58,061 nucleotides of DNA, taken from Clostridia bacterium. GTDB lineage: Bacteria; Bacillota; Clostridia; Lachnospirales; Anaerotignaceae. Positions 36,578-45,077 of the stretch are shown here, one piece after another. A program made the translations under genes and the position numbers. Location: positions 1 through 58,061 of the forward strand of contig JALCQR010000013.1 of assembly GCA_022651385.1 (NCBI GenBank), given 5' to 3'. Below the pieces are notes generated by a model. The model ran no database searches. It had not been told where the DNA came from and was given only the letters and a program-made list of their open reading frames with translations. Every line of letters begins with the position of its first letter. Position 1 is the stretch's first letter.

Positions 36578-37717
36578 ATGGGATATATATTATCGGATGA
36601 AACAAAGGATCTTCTTGCAGATGTTAAAAAATTTTGTGACAATGAAGTAAAAGAGCAGTGCAAAGCTTATGATGTATCTGGTGAATGGCCTAAAGAAATA
36701 TATGACAAAGCTGTTGAAATGGGCCTTAGCACTCTTGAAGTGCCTAAAGAATACGGCGGAATCGGCCTTGACAGAATTTCATGCGCTGCGCTTTATGAAG
36801 AAATGGCTAAAGCTGATGCTGGATTTTTCACTACAATGACATCTTCAAACTTGGCTCTTAAACCAGTACTAATAGCAGGTACTGAGGAACAGAAAAAGTG
36901 GGCTTGCGATGTCCTTCTTAAGGGCGGATATGCTTCATTTTGCCTGACAGAGCCAATGGCAGGTTCAGATGCAGCAAACTCAAAAACAACTGCTGTAAGA
37001 GACGGCGATGAATATGTTATAAACGGCCGCAAATGCTTTATAACAAATGCGCCTGTTGCCGATTTCTTTATTGTAACGGCTATGACAGATAAGACAAAGG
37101 GTGTTAAAGGAATGACTGCATTCCTTGTATCAAAGGATACAAAGGGCCTTAGCACAACAAATCATGAAAACAAAATGGGTATAAGAACATCTACTACAAG
37201 TGATGTTGTATTTGAAGATATGAGAGTCCCTGTTTCAAGCAGACTTGGCGAAGAAGGCACAGGATTTATAACAGCTATGAAAACTCTTGATCTTTCAAGG
37301 ACTTTTGTAGGTGTAGGTGCCGTAGGCATTATGCAAAGAGCAATAGACGAAGCAGTTGCATACTCTAAAACACGAATCACATTCGGAAAGCCTATAGGAA
37401 AATTCGAGGCCATTCAGTTTATGATTGCCGATATGGAAATCAAATGTGAAACAGCCCGCCAGATGTGTGTACACGCAATTGATCTTATGGACAATGGCCT
37501 TCCTTTCAGCAAGGAAAGTGCAATAGCAAAATGCTATGCCGGGGACAATGCTGTACAGGTTGCCCTTGATGCCATCCAGATACTCGGAGGATATGGCTAC
37601 AGCAGAGAGTATCCGGTAGAAAAACTTTTAAGAGACGCCAAGATATTCCAGATATATGAAGGAACAAACCAAGTTCAAAGAATGGTAATATCTAAAAATG
37701 TAATTGGTAAATTCTGA
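36578..37717 (+). CDS. Acyl-CoA dehydrogenase, copy B
   Basis: A 379-residue paralogue of copy A, with the same motifs and catalytic E361. It differs most in the substrate-side loops (for example DLSRTFVGVGAVGIMQ and CETARQMCVHAIDLMDNG). The start at 36578 follows TTGGAGGAA. The last 70 codons are almost the same as in copy A at DNA level. It is followed by a large hairpin, so transcription of copy C may be partly independent. Confidence 0.92.
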   Translation: MGYILSDETKDLLADVKKFCDNEVKEQCKAYDVSGEWPKEIYDKAVEMGLSTLEVPKEYGGIGLDRISCAALYEEMAKADAGFFTTMTSSNLALKPVLIAGTEEQKKWACDVLLKGGYASFCLTEPMAGSDAANSKTTAVRDGDEYVINGRKCFITNAPVADFFIVTAMTDKTKGVKGMTAFLVSKDTKGLSTTNHENKMGIRTSTTSDVVFEDMRVPVSSRLGEEGTGFITAMKTLDLSRTFVGVGAVGIMQRAIDEAVAYSKTRITFGKPIGKFEAIQFMIADMEIKCETARQMCVHAIDLMDNGLPFSKESAIAKCYAGDNAVQVALDAIQILGGYGYSREYPVEKLLRDAKIFQIYEGTNQVQRMVISKNVIGKF

Positions 37718-37748
37718 TAGACATTACTTTTTATAAACCACCTTTTAT

Positions 37749-37820
37749 AATACCTTCCCCTAGTCCATATGGATTTGATGTTCCCCACAAAACATTGGTC
37801 TATATGGACAAAAAGGTATT
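37749..37820 (+). terminator. Long hairpin between acyl-CoA dehydrogenase copies B and C
   Basis: AATACCTT (37749-37756) pairs with AAGGTATT (37813-37820), and inside it GTCCATAT (37763-37770) pairs with ATATGGAC (37802-37809) around a 31-base loop. ATTTTGTT follows. Probably a terminator of the upstream genes. Confidence 0.55.
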
Positions 37821-37858
37821 ATTTTGTTCAATATTTGCTTTGTAATTCAAAAAAAGCA

Positions 37859-37887
37859 TTGTGTATAAACGTTTTAGAGGATATAAT
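37859..37887 (+). promoter_or_regulatory. Promoter of acyl-CoA dehydrogenase copy C
   Basis: TTGTGT at 37859-37864 and TATAAT at 37882-37887 with a 17-base spacer. It gives copy C and the etfBA genes their own start after the preceding hairpin. Confidence 0.6.
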
Positions 37888-37912
37888 GTATTTGTCTATA
37901 AATGATATTTTT

Positions 37913-37937
37913 CAGGCTTCGGCCTGTTGATTTTTTT
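37913..37937 (+). terminator. UUCG hairpin with U run in the copy C leader
   Basis: CAGGC and GCCTG enclose a TTCG tetraloop (37913-37926), and TTGATTTTTTT follows directly before the GGGAGG ribosome site of copy C. It looks like a compact terminator or attenuator about 20 bases after the probable transcription start. Confidence 0.5.
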
Positions 37938-37951
37938 AGGGAGGATTATAG

Positions 37952-39094
37952 ATGGCATATATTATATCAGATGAAGCAAAAGATCTTCTTGCCGATGTTA
38001 AGAAGTTCTGTGACAAAGAAGTTAGACAGCAGTGTAAGGAATATGACATTTCAGGTGAGTTTCCGAAAGAGATATACGACAAAGCTCTTGAAATTGGCCT
38101 TAGCGCTATAGAGGTTCCGCAGCAGTATGGAGGGCTTGGTCTTGATCATATAACATGTGCGGCTCTTTTTGAGGAAATGGCTAAAGCTGACGCCGGATTT
38201 TACACAACAATGAGTGCGTCATTTCTTGCGCTTACTCCTGTACTTCTTGTAGGAACAGAAGAACAAAAAAAGTGGGCCTGCAATAAACTTGTTGAGGGCG
38301 GATATGCGTCTTTTGGGCTTACAGAACCTATGGCAGGCTCCGATGCTTCAAATGTTAAAACAACAGCAGTTAAAGACGGCGACGACTACATTTTAAACGG
38401 CAGAAAATGCTTTATAACAAATGCGCCTGTTGCCGATTTTTATGTAATAATAGCTTCAACAAATAAAAGCAAGGGTGTTGCCGGTTTAAGTGCTTTTCTT
38501 GTGCCAAAGGGAACAAAGGGGCTTAGTACAGGCAAACATGAAAATAAAATGGGCATAAGGACATCTATTACAAGCGATGTTATTATGGAAGATATGCGTA
38601 TACCGCAAAGTGCAAGGCTTGGCAGAGAAGGTACAGGCTTTATTACAGCCATGAAGACCCTTGATATGTCAAGAGCGTATGTAGGCTGCGGAGCAGTTGG
38701 CATTGCTCAAAGAGCCTTGGAAGAAGCGGTTGAATATTCAAAAACAAGAGTAACTTTTGGAAAGCCTATATGCCAGCATGAGGCAATACAGTTTATGATT
38801 GCCGATATGGACATAAAGACTGAAACAGCAAGACAAATGGTTGCTCATGCCCTTACATTGCAGCAAAACGGAAAGCCGTTTTCGCGTGAAAGCGCAATAG
38901 CTAAATGCTATGCCGGAGATATAGCCGTAGAGGTTGCTCTTGATGCTATTCAGATACTCGGCGGATATGGCTACAGCAAAGAGTACCCTGTGGAAAAACT
39001 TTTAAGAGACGCAAAGATATTCCAGATATATGAGGGAACAAACCAGATTCAGAGAGCTGTAATAGCTAAGGCTGCAATGAGAATGAGGAAATAA
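37952..39094 (+). CDS. Acyl-CoA dehydrogenase, copy C
   Basis: A 380-residue paralogue with catalytic E361. It is the most divergent copy: the N-terminal half differs (QQYGGLGLDH, SASFLALTPVLLVG, ASTNKSKGVAGLSAF), GKPICQHEAIQF replaces GKPIGKFEAIQF, and the C-terminus ends in AAMRMRK. It is nearest to etfBA and has its own promoter, so it may be the main partner of that ETF. GGGAGG precedes the ATG. Confidence 0.92.
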   Translation: MAYIISDEAKDLLADVKKFCDKEVRQQCKEYDISGEFPKEIYDKALEIGLSAIEVPQQYGGLGLDHITCAALFEEMAKADAGFYTTMSASFLALTPVLLVGTEEQKKWACNKLVEGGYASFGLTEPMAGSDASNVKTTAVKDGDDYILNGRKCFITNAPVADFYVIIASTNKSKGVAGLSAFLVPKGTKGLSTGKHENKMGIRTSITSDVIMEDMRIPQSARLGREGTGFITAMKTLDMSRAYVGCGAVGIAQRALEEAVEYSKTRVTFGKPICQHEAIQFMIADMDIKTETARQMVAHALTLQQNGKPFSRESAIAKCYAGDIAVEVALDAIQILGGYGYSKEYPVEKLLRDAKIFQIYEGTNQIQRAVIAKAAMRMRK

Positions 39095-39195
39095 ATTTTG
39101 CAAAGTAGGCAATACTCACTTTGAAGTACAGGGGCTTGGCTCCTAAAAGTAAAATCAGTTATACAAAATAAATTAAATGGAGGTAAACACATTCT

Positions 39196-39996
39196 ATGGA
39201 AATTTTAGTATGCGTAAAACAGGTTCCTGATGATTCTGTAAAAGTTGTGCTTAACGGTTCAGGACAGCCTGCAATAGACAAAATAGCACCTGTTGCCAAC
39301 GCTTTTGATACGTATGCGCTTGAAATGGCTGCACGTTTTAAAGAAGCAAACGGCGGAACAATAACTGCTGTTTCAATCGGACCTGATGAATTTAAAACAT
39401 CACTTAAAAACTGCCTTGCTGTAGGCGCAGACAAGGCATATGTTGTAACAGACGCATCATATGACGGTTCCGATTCACTTGCAACGGCATATGTTCTTTC
39501 AAAAGCTGTAGCAAAAATAGAAGAATTGGAAGGCGTTAAATTTGATATTATATTCTGCGGCAAAGAAACCACAGACAGCACAACGGCACTTGTAGGTCCT
39601 GAACTTGCCGAAAAACTTGGCGTAGGCGTTGTTACATGTGTAACGGAACTTGCTCTTAACGGAGACAAGATAGATGCAAAGCAAGAGACAGAAGAAGGCT
39701 ACAATACAATTGAGGTTGCAATGCCTGCTGTTCTTACAATTAATAAACCTCATTATGACCCGAGATATCCTACAATGAAGAGCAAAATGGCTGCAAGAAG
39801 AAAACAGATTCCTACTCTTACATCTGCCGATTTAGGCACAGACGCTTCCCTTGTCGGCGCAGCAAACAGTGCTGTAAAAACAATTTCTCTCAGTGAGCCT
39901 ACTAAAAAACAGGCCGGAATAAAGATTAATGAGAAGACATTTGAAGAAACATTTGCAAAAGCTATGGCTGTAATGACAGAAGCTAAAATATTCTAA
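39196..39996 (+). CDS. etfB: Electron transfer flavoprotein beta subunit
   Basis: A 266-residue EtfB (MEILVCVKQVPDDS). The CGKETTDSTTALVGP motif corresponds to the nucleotide/FAD region of the beta subunit. It lies 101 bases after copy C and 15 bases before etfA. Together they make the ETF that serves the acyl-CoA dehydrogenases, possibly bifurcating electrons from NADH to enoyl-CoA and ferredoxin as in Bcd/Etf complexes; whether it bifurcates cannot be read from motifs alone. Confidence 0.94.
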   Translation: MEILVCVKQVPDDSVKVVLNGSGQPAIDKIAPVANAFDTYALEMAARFKEANGGTITAVSIGPDEFKTSLKNCLAVGADKAYVVTDASYDGSDSLATAYVLSKAVAKIEELEGVKFDIIFCGKETTDSTTALVGPELAEKLGVGVVTCVTELALNGDKIDAKQETEEGYNTIEVAMPAVLTINKPHYDPRYPTMKSKMAARRKQIPTLTSADLGTDASLVGAANSAVKTISLSEPTKKQAGIKINEKTFEETFAKAMAVMTEAKIF

Positions 39997-40011
39997 GGAG
40001 GAGGGAAAGAG

Positions 40012-41007
40012 ATGAGTCTTACAGATTGCAAAGGAATAATGGTAGTAATTGAAACAGCAGACGGTGCTGCTAAAAGTGTAGGTCTTGAAATGCTTACTCC
40101 TGCCAAGGAAATAGCTTCCGCCAAGGGAACCGATGTTACAGCGGTTATGATAGGCGAAGGCCTTGAAGACGCCGCAAAACAGGCAGCATCATACGGTGCC
40201 GACAAGATTATAACGGTTGACAATAATGACCTTAAAGCATATTCAGAAAAACATGCTGCAGTGCTTAAAGAACTTATTGAAAAATATAAACCTGAAACAG
40301 TGCTTATAGGTGCTACTCAAAACGGTAAAGATATAGCTCCTATTGTTGCCGGAAAGCTTGGGCTTGGCTGTGTAACAGATGTTGTTAGTATGAAGCTTGG
40401 CGATGACGGAAAAATAGTATTTACATGCCCTATGTACAGCGGAAATATACTTTCTGACAACGTAATTGACACAGTGCCTCAGATTGCCACAGTAAGAGGC
40501 GGCTCATTCAAAAAGGGTGAACCAAAGGATGTAGAACTTCCTGAAGAAGTTGTAATTGCAGAGTCAATGCCTTACGGAGATATTAAAACAACAATAAAGG
40601 AAACAGTTAAGGAAATTTCCGAAGCTGTAAACCTTGAGGACGCACAGGTTATAGTTTCAGGCGGAAGAGGAATGGGTTCAGCTGAAAACTTCAAGCTTGT
40701 GGAAGAACTTGCTAACGTACTCGGAGGTGTAGTAGGTGCTACAAGAGCTCCTGTTGAAGACGGCTGGATTTCAAGAGCACATCAGATTGGCCAGTCGGGA
40801 AAAATAGTTGCTCCAAAGCTTTATATAGCCTGCGGTATTTCAGGTGCTACACAGCATGTAACAGGTATGGTTGGTTCTGATTATATAGTTGCTATAAATA
40901 AAGATGAAGATGCTCCTATATTTGATATAGCCAATGTTGGTATTGTTGGAAACGTAATGCAGGTAATACCGGCAATGATTGAGGAAATCAAAAAGTTAAA
41001 GGCTTGA
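40012..41007 (+). CDS. etfA: Electron transfer flavoprotein alpha subunit (no ferredoxin domain)
   Basis: A 331-residue EtfA without the N-terminal ferredoxin domain of the paralogue at 27-28 kb. FAD-binding C-terminal motifs are clear: SGGRGMGSAENF, VGATRAPVEDGW, HQIGQSGKIVAPKLYIACGISGATQHVTGM and AINKDEDAPIFDIAN. Ribosome site AAGGAGGAGG. Last gene of the 33.8-41.0 kb dehydrogenase/ETF series. Confidence 0.95.
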   Translation: MSLTDCKGIMVVIETADGAAKSVGLEMLTPAKEIASAKGTDVTAVMIGEGLEDAAKQAASYGADKIITVDNNDLKAYSEKHAAVLKELIEKYKPETVLIGATQNGKDIAPIVAGKLGLGCVTDVVSMKLGDDGKIVFTCPMYSGNILSDNVIDTVPQIATVRGGSFKKGEPKDVELPEEVVIAESMPYGDIKTTIKETVKEISEAVNLEDAQVIVSGGRGMGSAENFKLVEELANVLGGVVGATRAPVEDGWISRAHQIGQSGKIVAPKLYIACGISGATQHVTGMVGSDYIVAINKDEDAPIFDIANVGIVGNVMQVIPAMIEEIKKLKA

Positions 41008-41047
41008 TTTAAGAATAGAAAAAATAAAATTTATTGTGGATGCAAAA

Positions 41048-41069
41048 GAGAGCCGTTTAAACGGCTCTC
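41048..41069. terminator. 22-base perfect palindrome after etfA (copy 1)
   Basis: GAGAGCCGTTT followed by its exact reverse complement. A near-identical palindrome lies at 41316-41337. The T run is on the minus-strand side (TTTTGC), so as a terminator it would suit transcripts from the right better than etfA. Confidence 0.65.
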
Positions 41070-41112
41070 AAACTGTCGAAAAAGTTATTATAAAAAGTAA
41101 TTCTGTACAATA

Positions 41113-41270
41113 GTTAATTATTTGGGCGAAGTCTATCAAAGTTTAGTTCAAGCCTTTTTAAAGGCTTGCAGGGTTGGTGGGACAGAGTCCTGCCGGTTTT
41201 CATTACTTTCAGGCGCATTTTTAAGGGGTTAGGGGAGCTTTTTGCAAGTGAAAAAACTCCCCTTAATAAT
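41113..41270 (-). repeat. Dispersed repeat, copy 2 (about 150 bp, opposite orientation)
   Basis: The reverse complement matches 6538-6685. Conserved blocks include TTGGGCGAAG, AGTTTAGTTCAAGCC, AAGGCTTGCAGGGTTGG, GGGACAGA and AAGGGGTTAGGGGAGC. It contains the hairpin CAAGCCTT/AAGGCTTG and a GGGGAG/CTCCCC stem. No gene. It fills most of the 408-base gap 41008-41415 and is bracketed by the two 22-base palindromes. Confidence 0.8.
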
Positions 41271-41315
41271 ACCTTTAAGCAATTTTATATTTGATATAGG
41301 GTTTTCTGCATGCTG

Positions 41316-41337
41316 GAGAGCCATTTAAACGGCTCTC
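41316..41337. terminator. 22-base palindrome (copy 2)
   Basis: Same as 41048-41069 except one base (GAGAGCCATTT against GAGAGCCGTTT). AAATTTTAT follows on the plus strand. It lies between etfA and the converging Feo operon. Confidence 0.65.
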
Positions 41338-41415
41338 AAATTTTATAAATAAAAGATTAAAACTGTTTTTAATAGAAAAATCACAAAACTAAGGCTATAC
41401 TTTATACTTTTATAA

Positions 41416-41598
41416 TTACTCTTTTTTATCTTCTTTATTTTTATCTTCTTTGTCCTTACGTGAGGTACAATCCATAGAACAGCCTGCACAGTTTCCTCCA
41501 CAGCCACCGCCGTTTTTGGCGTTTTTCTGAATTTTTCTTATAGATGTGTAAAACAAAATAAACACTATGGCAATCAGTACAAAATCTCGTATGTGCAT
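41416..41598 (-). CDS. FeoB-associated Cys-rich membrane protein
   Basis: A 60-residue protein with one N-terminal membrane helix (residues 5-20), then a cysteine-rich stretch CGGNCAGCSMDC near residues 33-44, and a charged K/E/D tail. This fits the small FeoB-associated family, which often follows feoB in Firmicutes and may take the place of FeoC in iron handling. It starts 19 bases after the feoB stop and is the last gene of the Feo operon. Confidence 0.85.
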   Translation of the reverse strand: MHIRDFVLIAIVFILFYTSIRKIQKNAKNGGGCGGNCAGCSMDCTSRKDKEDKNKEDKKE

Positions 41599-41617
41599 TT
41601 TTTATCTCCCTTTTGTT

Positions 41618-43621
41618 TTAAAAAAGATTTAATATAAAACCACCTATATTATATACCACAAATGCCGCAAGCCATGCCATAACAATTTGGAAAATAATTA
41701 CCTCAATTGCAGCCGCAGTGCTGTTCATTTCTCTTCTTACTGCGGAAATTGCGGCAACACATGGCGTATAAAGCAATGTGAATATAAGGAATGAAAACGC
41801 CTGCATTGGTGTGAATATAGATCTAAGCACATCTATACTGTTGCTTCCGGCAAGAACGGCAAATGTACTTACAACAGCTTCTTTTGCGGTAAATCCTGTT
41901 ATAAGCGCCGTTGAAACACGCCAGTCATTAAATCCTAAAGGCGTAAAAATCGGAGATACAACTTTTCCTATAAGAGCAAGCATACTCATTGAACTGTCGC
42001 TTACTACATTAAATCTGGTATCGAATGTCTGAAGAAACCATATAACTATTGTAGCTACAAATATAATCGTAAATGCTCTTACGAGGAAATCTTTGGCTTT
42101 ATCCCACATAAGAAGTATAACACTTTTAAAGCTCGGAAGTCTATAGTTTGGAAGCTCCATTACAAACGGTACGGCATTGCCTTTAAAAATTGTATTGTTA
42201 AATATGTATCCGCTTAAAATTCCCATACATATACCGAAAATATAAAGCACTATCATTACAAAAGCTTGATTTTTAGCAAAAAACGCAGCTGTCAAGAGCG
42301 CATATATAGGAACTTTGGCGCTGCAGCTCATAAAAGGTATGAGCAGTATTGTCATCTTGCGGTCACGTTCACTTGCAAGTGTTCTCGTACTCATTATGGC
42401 CGGAACGGAACAGCCGAAGCCTATAAGCATTGGCACAAAGCTTCTGCCTGAAAGGCCAATCTTTCTAAGCAGTTTATCCATTACAAATGCTACTCTTGCC
42501 ATATATCCGCTGTCTTCAAGTATGGATAAAAAGAAGAAAAGAGTTACTATTATTGGAAGAAAACTTAAAACGGAACCTACACCGGCAAACACACCGTTTA
42601 TTATAAGAGAATGTACAACGGGATTTATGCCGTATGCAGTAAGTGCTATATCTGTTATATGTGTTACATATTCTATTCCGTAATCAAGTATATTGCTTAA
42701 AAATTTTCCTATAATGCCAAATGTAAGAGCAAACATAAGAAGCATGATTCCTATAAAAATTGGTATTGCGAAAAATTTATGCGTAAGCACGCTGTCAATT
42801 TTCAGACTTCTCAGATGTGCCTTGCTTTCACCTGTTTTAATTACTGTGTCTGCGCAGGCCTGTTCAATAAATGAATAACGCATGTCTGCAAGAGCGGCTT
42901 CACGGTCAGTACCCAAATCACGTTCCATTTCTTTAACGTTATGTTCTATCATATCCAGCTCGTTATCAGTAAGCTTCAGCTTTTTTTGCATAGGCTCGTC
43001 GCCTTCAATCAGCTTTGTTGAAGCAAAACGAGGTGATACCTGTATTCTCTGGGCATGGTCCTCAATAAGATGTGCTATTCCGTGTATTGCTCTGTGCACA
43101 GCACCTGTACAAAAATCCATTCTTTCAGGCAGTTTTTTGTTTTCGGCTACATCTATAGCAGCCTCAATTAAATCCTCTACACCCTCATTTTTAGATGCTA
43201 CAATAGGTATGAGAGGCACCCCCAAATGTTTTTGAAGCTCTCTTATCTTTATAGAATTTCCGTTAGCCCTTACCTCGTCCATCATGTTAAGGGCTATAAC
43301 CATAGGCATATTAAGTTCTATAAGCTGAAGACTCAGATACAGATTTCGTTCTATATTTGTAGCATCAACTATATTTATTATACAATCCGGTCTTTCATTT
43401 ATAAGAAAGTCTCTTGTAACTATTTCCTCGCTTGTATACGGCGAAAGCGAATATATTCCCGGCAGGTCAACAATTGTTATATCGCTGTGCCCGCGCACAG
43501 TGCCTTCTTTTTTGTCTACCGTAACACCGGGAAAATTTCCGACATGCTGATTAGAGCCCGTAAGCTGATTAAAAAGCGTTGTTTTACCACAATTTTGATT
43601 TCCTCCAAGAGCAAATATCAT
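41618..43621 (-). CDS. feoB: Ferrous iron transporter FeoB
   Basis: A 667-residue protein: N-terminal G domain with P-loop GNQNCGKTT, switch region FPGVTVDKKEG, DLPGIYSL and NMMD, then a helical linker and a membrane domain with the gate motifs GCSVPAIMSTR and TPCVAAI. It imports Fe2+ across the cytoplasmic membrane. The ATG overlaps the feoA stop by four bases, so the two are translationally coupled. Confidence 0.97.
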   Translation of the reverse strand: MIFALGGNQNCGKTTLFNQLTGSNQHVGNFPGVTVDKKEGTVRGHSDITIVDLPGIYSLSPYTSEEIVTRDFLINERPDCIINIVDATNIERNLYLSLQLIELNMPMVIALNMMDEVRANGNSIKIRELQKHLGVPLIPIVASKNEGVEDLIEAAIDVAENKKLPERMDFCTGAVHRAIHGIAHLIEDHAQRIQVSPRFASTKLIEGDEPMQKKLKLTDNELDMIEHNVKEMERDLGTDREAALADMRYSFIEQACADTVIKTGESKAHLRSLKIDSVLTHKFFAIPIFIGIMLLMFALTFGIIGKFLSNILDYGIEYVTHITDIALTAYGINPVVHSLIINGVFAGVGSVLSFLPIIVTLFFFLSILEDSGYMARVAFVMDKLLRKIGLSGRSFVPMLIGFGCSVPAIMSTRTLASERDRKMTILLIPFMSCSAKVPIYALLTAAFFAKNQAFVMIVLYIFGICMGILSGYIFNNTIFKGNAVPFVMELPNYRLPSFKSVILLMWDKAKDFLVRAFTIIFVATIVIWFLQTFDTRFNVVSDSSMSMLALIGKVVSPIFTPLGFNDWRVSTALITGFTAKEAVVSTFAVLAGSNSIDVLRSIFTPMQAFSFLIFTLLYTPCVAAISAVRREMNSTAAAIEVIIFQIVMAWLAAFVVYNIGGFILNLF

Positions 43622-43860
43622 TTAACTGCCTCCTCGGACACCACAATTTTTTTGGCATCATCAAGTCTTATAGTAAGTTCATAGCCGCGAAGATGTATCT
43701 CTATAGGATCACCCATAGGCGCAACTTTTCTTATCATTACATCTGTTTTAGGTGTAAGCCCCATATCAAGAAGCCTTCTTCTTAAAACGCCGTGTCCTGT
43801 TACAGCTATGATTTTGTGTTTCTCGCCTATTTTGCATTGGGCAAGTGTCACTCCTGTCAA
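43618..43860 (-). CDS. feoA: Ferrous iron transport protein A
   Basis: An 80-residue SH3-like protein (MTGVTLAQCKIGEKHKI, RRRLLDMGLTP, MGDPIEIHLRGYELTIR). It acts with FeoB at the membrane. First gene of feoA-feoB-Cys-rich protein. TAGGAG precedes the ATG at 43860. The upstream region carries two tandem promoter/operator units. Confidence 0.93.
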   Translation of the reverse strand: MTGVTLAQCKIGEKHKIIAVTGHGVLRRRLLDMGLTPKTDVMIRKVAPMGDPIEIHLRGYELTIRLDDAKKIVVSEEAVK

Positions 43861-43920
43861 CTCCTATCTAAAATCTATGTTTTCTTATTTTCTCTGAATT
43901 GTCAATATTAATATATATAC

Positions 43921-44047
43921 AGAATACCATTGCATTTTAATATTTGTCAACACAAGAAAAGCCGTGGCTAACATTTGTAAGTATGTTACAACAAATAAAT
44001 ATCGTTGTCAATACAAAAGAAAACTATAACTAACGTTCGTTAGTTTT
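43921..44047 (-). promoter_or_regulatory. Tandem promoter and operator duplication upstream of feoA
   Basis: The 343-base gap 43861-44203 contains a 43-base segment twice, starting at 43944 and 44005 (61-base period). Each copy carries TTGTCAA, giving a minus-strand -35 TTGACA. The right one has TAACAT at 43983-43988 (17-base spacer), the left one TATTCT at 43921-43926 (18-base spacer). Each copy also carries CTAACrTTyGTwAGT; the right copy is a clean inverted repeat (AACTAACG/CGTTAGTT). It resembles DtxR/IdeR-type iron boxes in its CTAA halves. On the plus strand TATAAT at 44170-44175 probably serves the fumarase. Confidence 0.6.
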
Positions 44048-44203
44048 CATAATAAATCAATGGTTTGTGTGTTTTATTTGTTTAATTTTATTTTAGAAAA
44101 TAATTAGTCATACAAAATTATGAATTTTCATTTTTATACAATTTTCAACATACGGCCTTATTAATATGATATAATTACATAAAATCGCTATGGAGGTATA
44201 AAA

Positions 44204-45046
44204 ATGCGTGATATAGATATTTCTAAAATAACCGAAGCAGTAAAAAATATGTGCATAAAAGCAAATATAGACCTTAACGATGATATTTATAAAGCTATGG
44301 AAAAAGCAAGAGAAAATGAAAGATCTCCTATAGGGTGTGAAATGCTTTCTCAGCTCTTGAAAAATGCCGATATTGCAAAAACTGACCGTGTAGCTATATG
44401 TCAGGATACGGGAATGGCAGTGGTTTTTGTTACAATAGGACAAGAGGTGCATATAACAGGCGGATTGCTAAAAGACGCTGTAAACGAAGGTGTAAGGCAG
44501 GGTTATAATGAAGGGTATCTCAGAAAATCCGTTGTAAAGGACCCGTTTATAAGAGTAAACAGCAATGATAACACTCCTGCAATAATTTATATTGATTTAG
44601 TTGAAGGAGACGGTCTTAAAATAGATGTAGCGCCAAAAGGTGCCGGAAGCGAAAACATGAGTAAAATATTTATGCTTAAACCTGCCGACGGAATTGAGGG
44701 AGCCAAAAAAGCCGTGCTTGAAGCAGTGGAAGCAGCAGGGCCAAACCCGTGTCCTCCTATGATAGTCGGAGTAGGCTGCGGTGGGAATTTTGAAATGAGC
44801 GCATACCTTGCAAAAAGAGCACTGCTTAGACCTGTGGGTTTACATTCCGATAAGCCTCATATCCGTGAAATGGAGGAAGAACTGCTTGAAAAGATAAACC
44901 GTACTGGAATAGGACCTCAGGGGCTTGGTGGCAATACAACGGCTCTTGCAGTTAATATAGAAAGCATGGCAACCCATATTGCATGTATGCCTGTTGCCGT
45001 AAACATAGGTTGTCATGTGACAAGACATACGTCATGTGAGCTTTAA
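44204..45046 (+). CDS. Fumarate hydratase alpha subunit (class I, Fe-S)
   Basis: A 280-residue subunit of the two-component oxygen-sensitive hydratase family (TtdA/FumA N-terminal part). Cysteines in CQDTGM, GVGCGGNFE and VNIGCHVTRH can bind the [4Fe-4S] cluster. The likely reaction is fumarate plus water to malate; tartrate dehydratase is the alternative. GGAGG precedes the ATG. The beta-subunit gene follows after 31 bases. Confidence 0.92.
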   Translation: MRDIDISKITEAVKNMCIKANIDLNDDIYKAMEKARENERSPIGCEMLSQLLKNADIAKTDRVAICQDTGMAVVFVTIGQEVHITGGLLKDAVNEGVRQGYNEGYLRKSVVKDPFIRVNSNDNTPAIIYIDLVEGDGLKIDVAPKGAGSENMSKIFMLKPADGIEGAKKAVLEAVEAAGPNPCPPMIVGVGCGGNFEMSAYLAKRALLRPVGLHSDKPHIREMEEELLEKINRTGIGPQGLGGNTTALAVNIESMATHIACMPVAVNIGCHVTRHTSCEL

Positions 45047-45077
45047 TTAAGCTTTAATTAAAGGGAGGAAGTATAAA

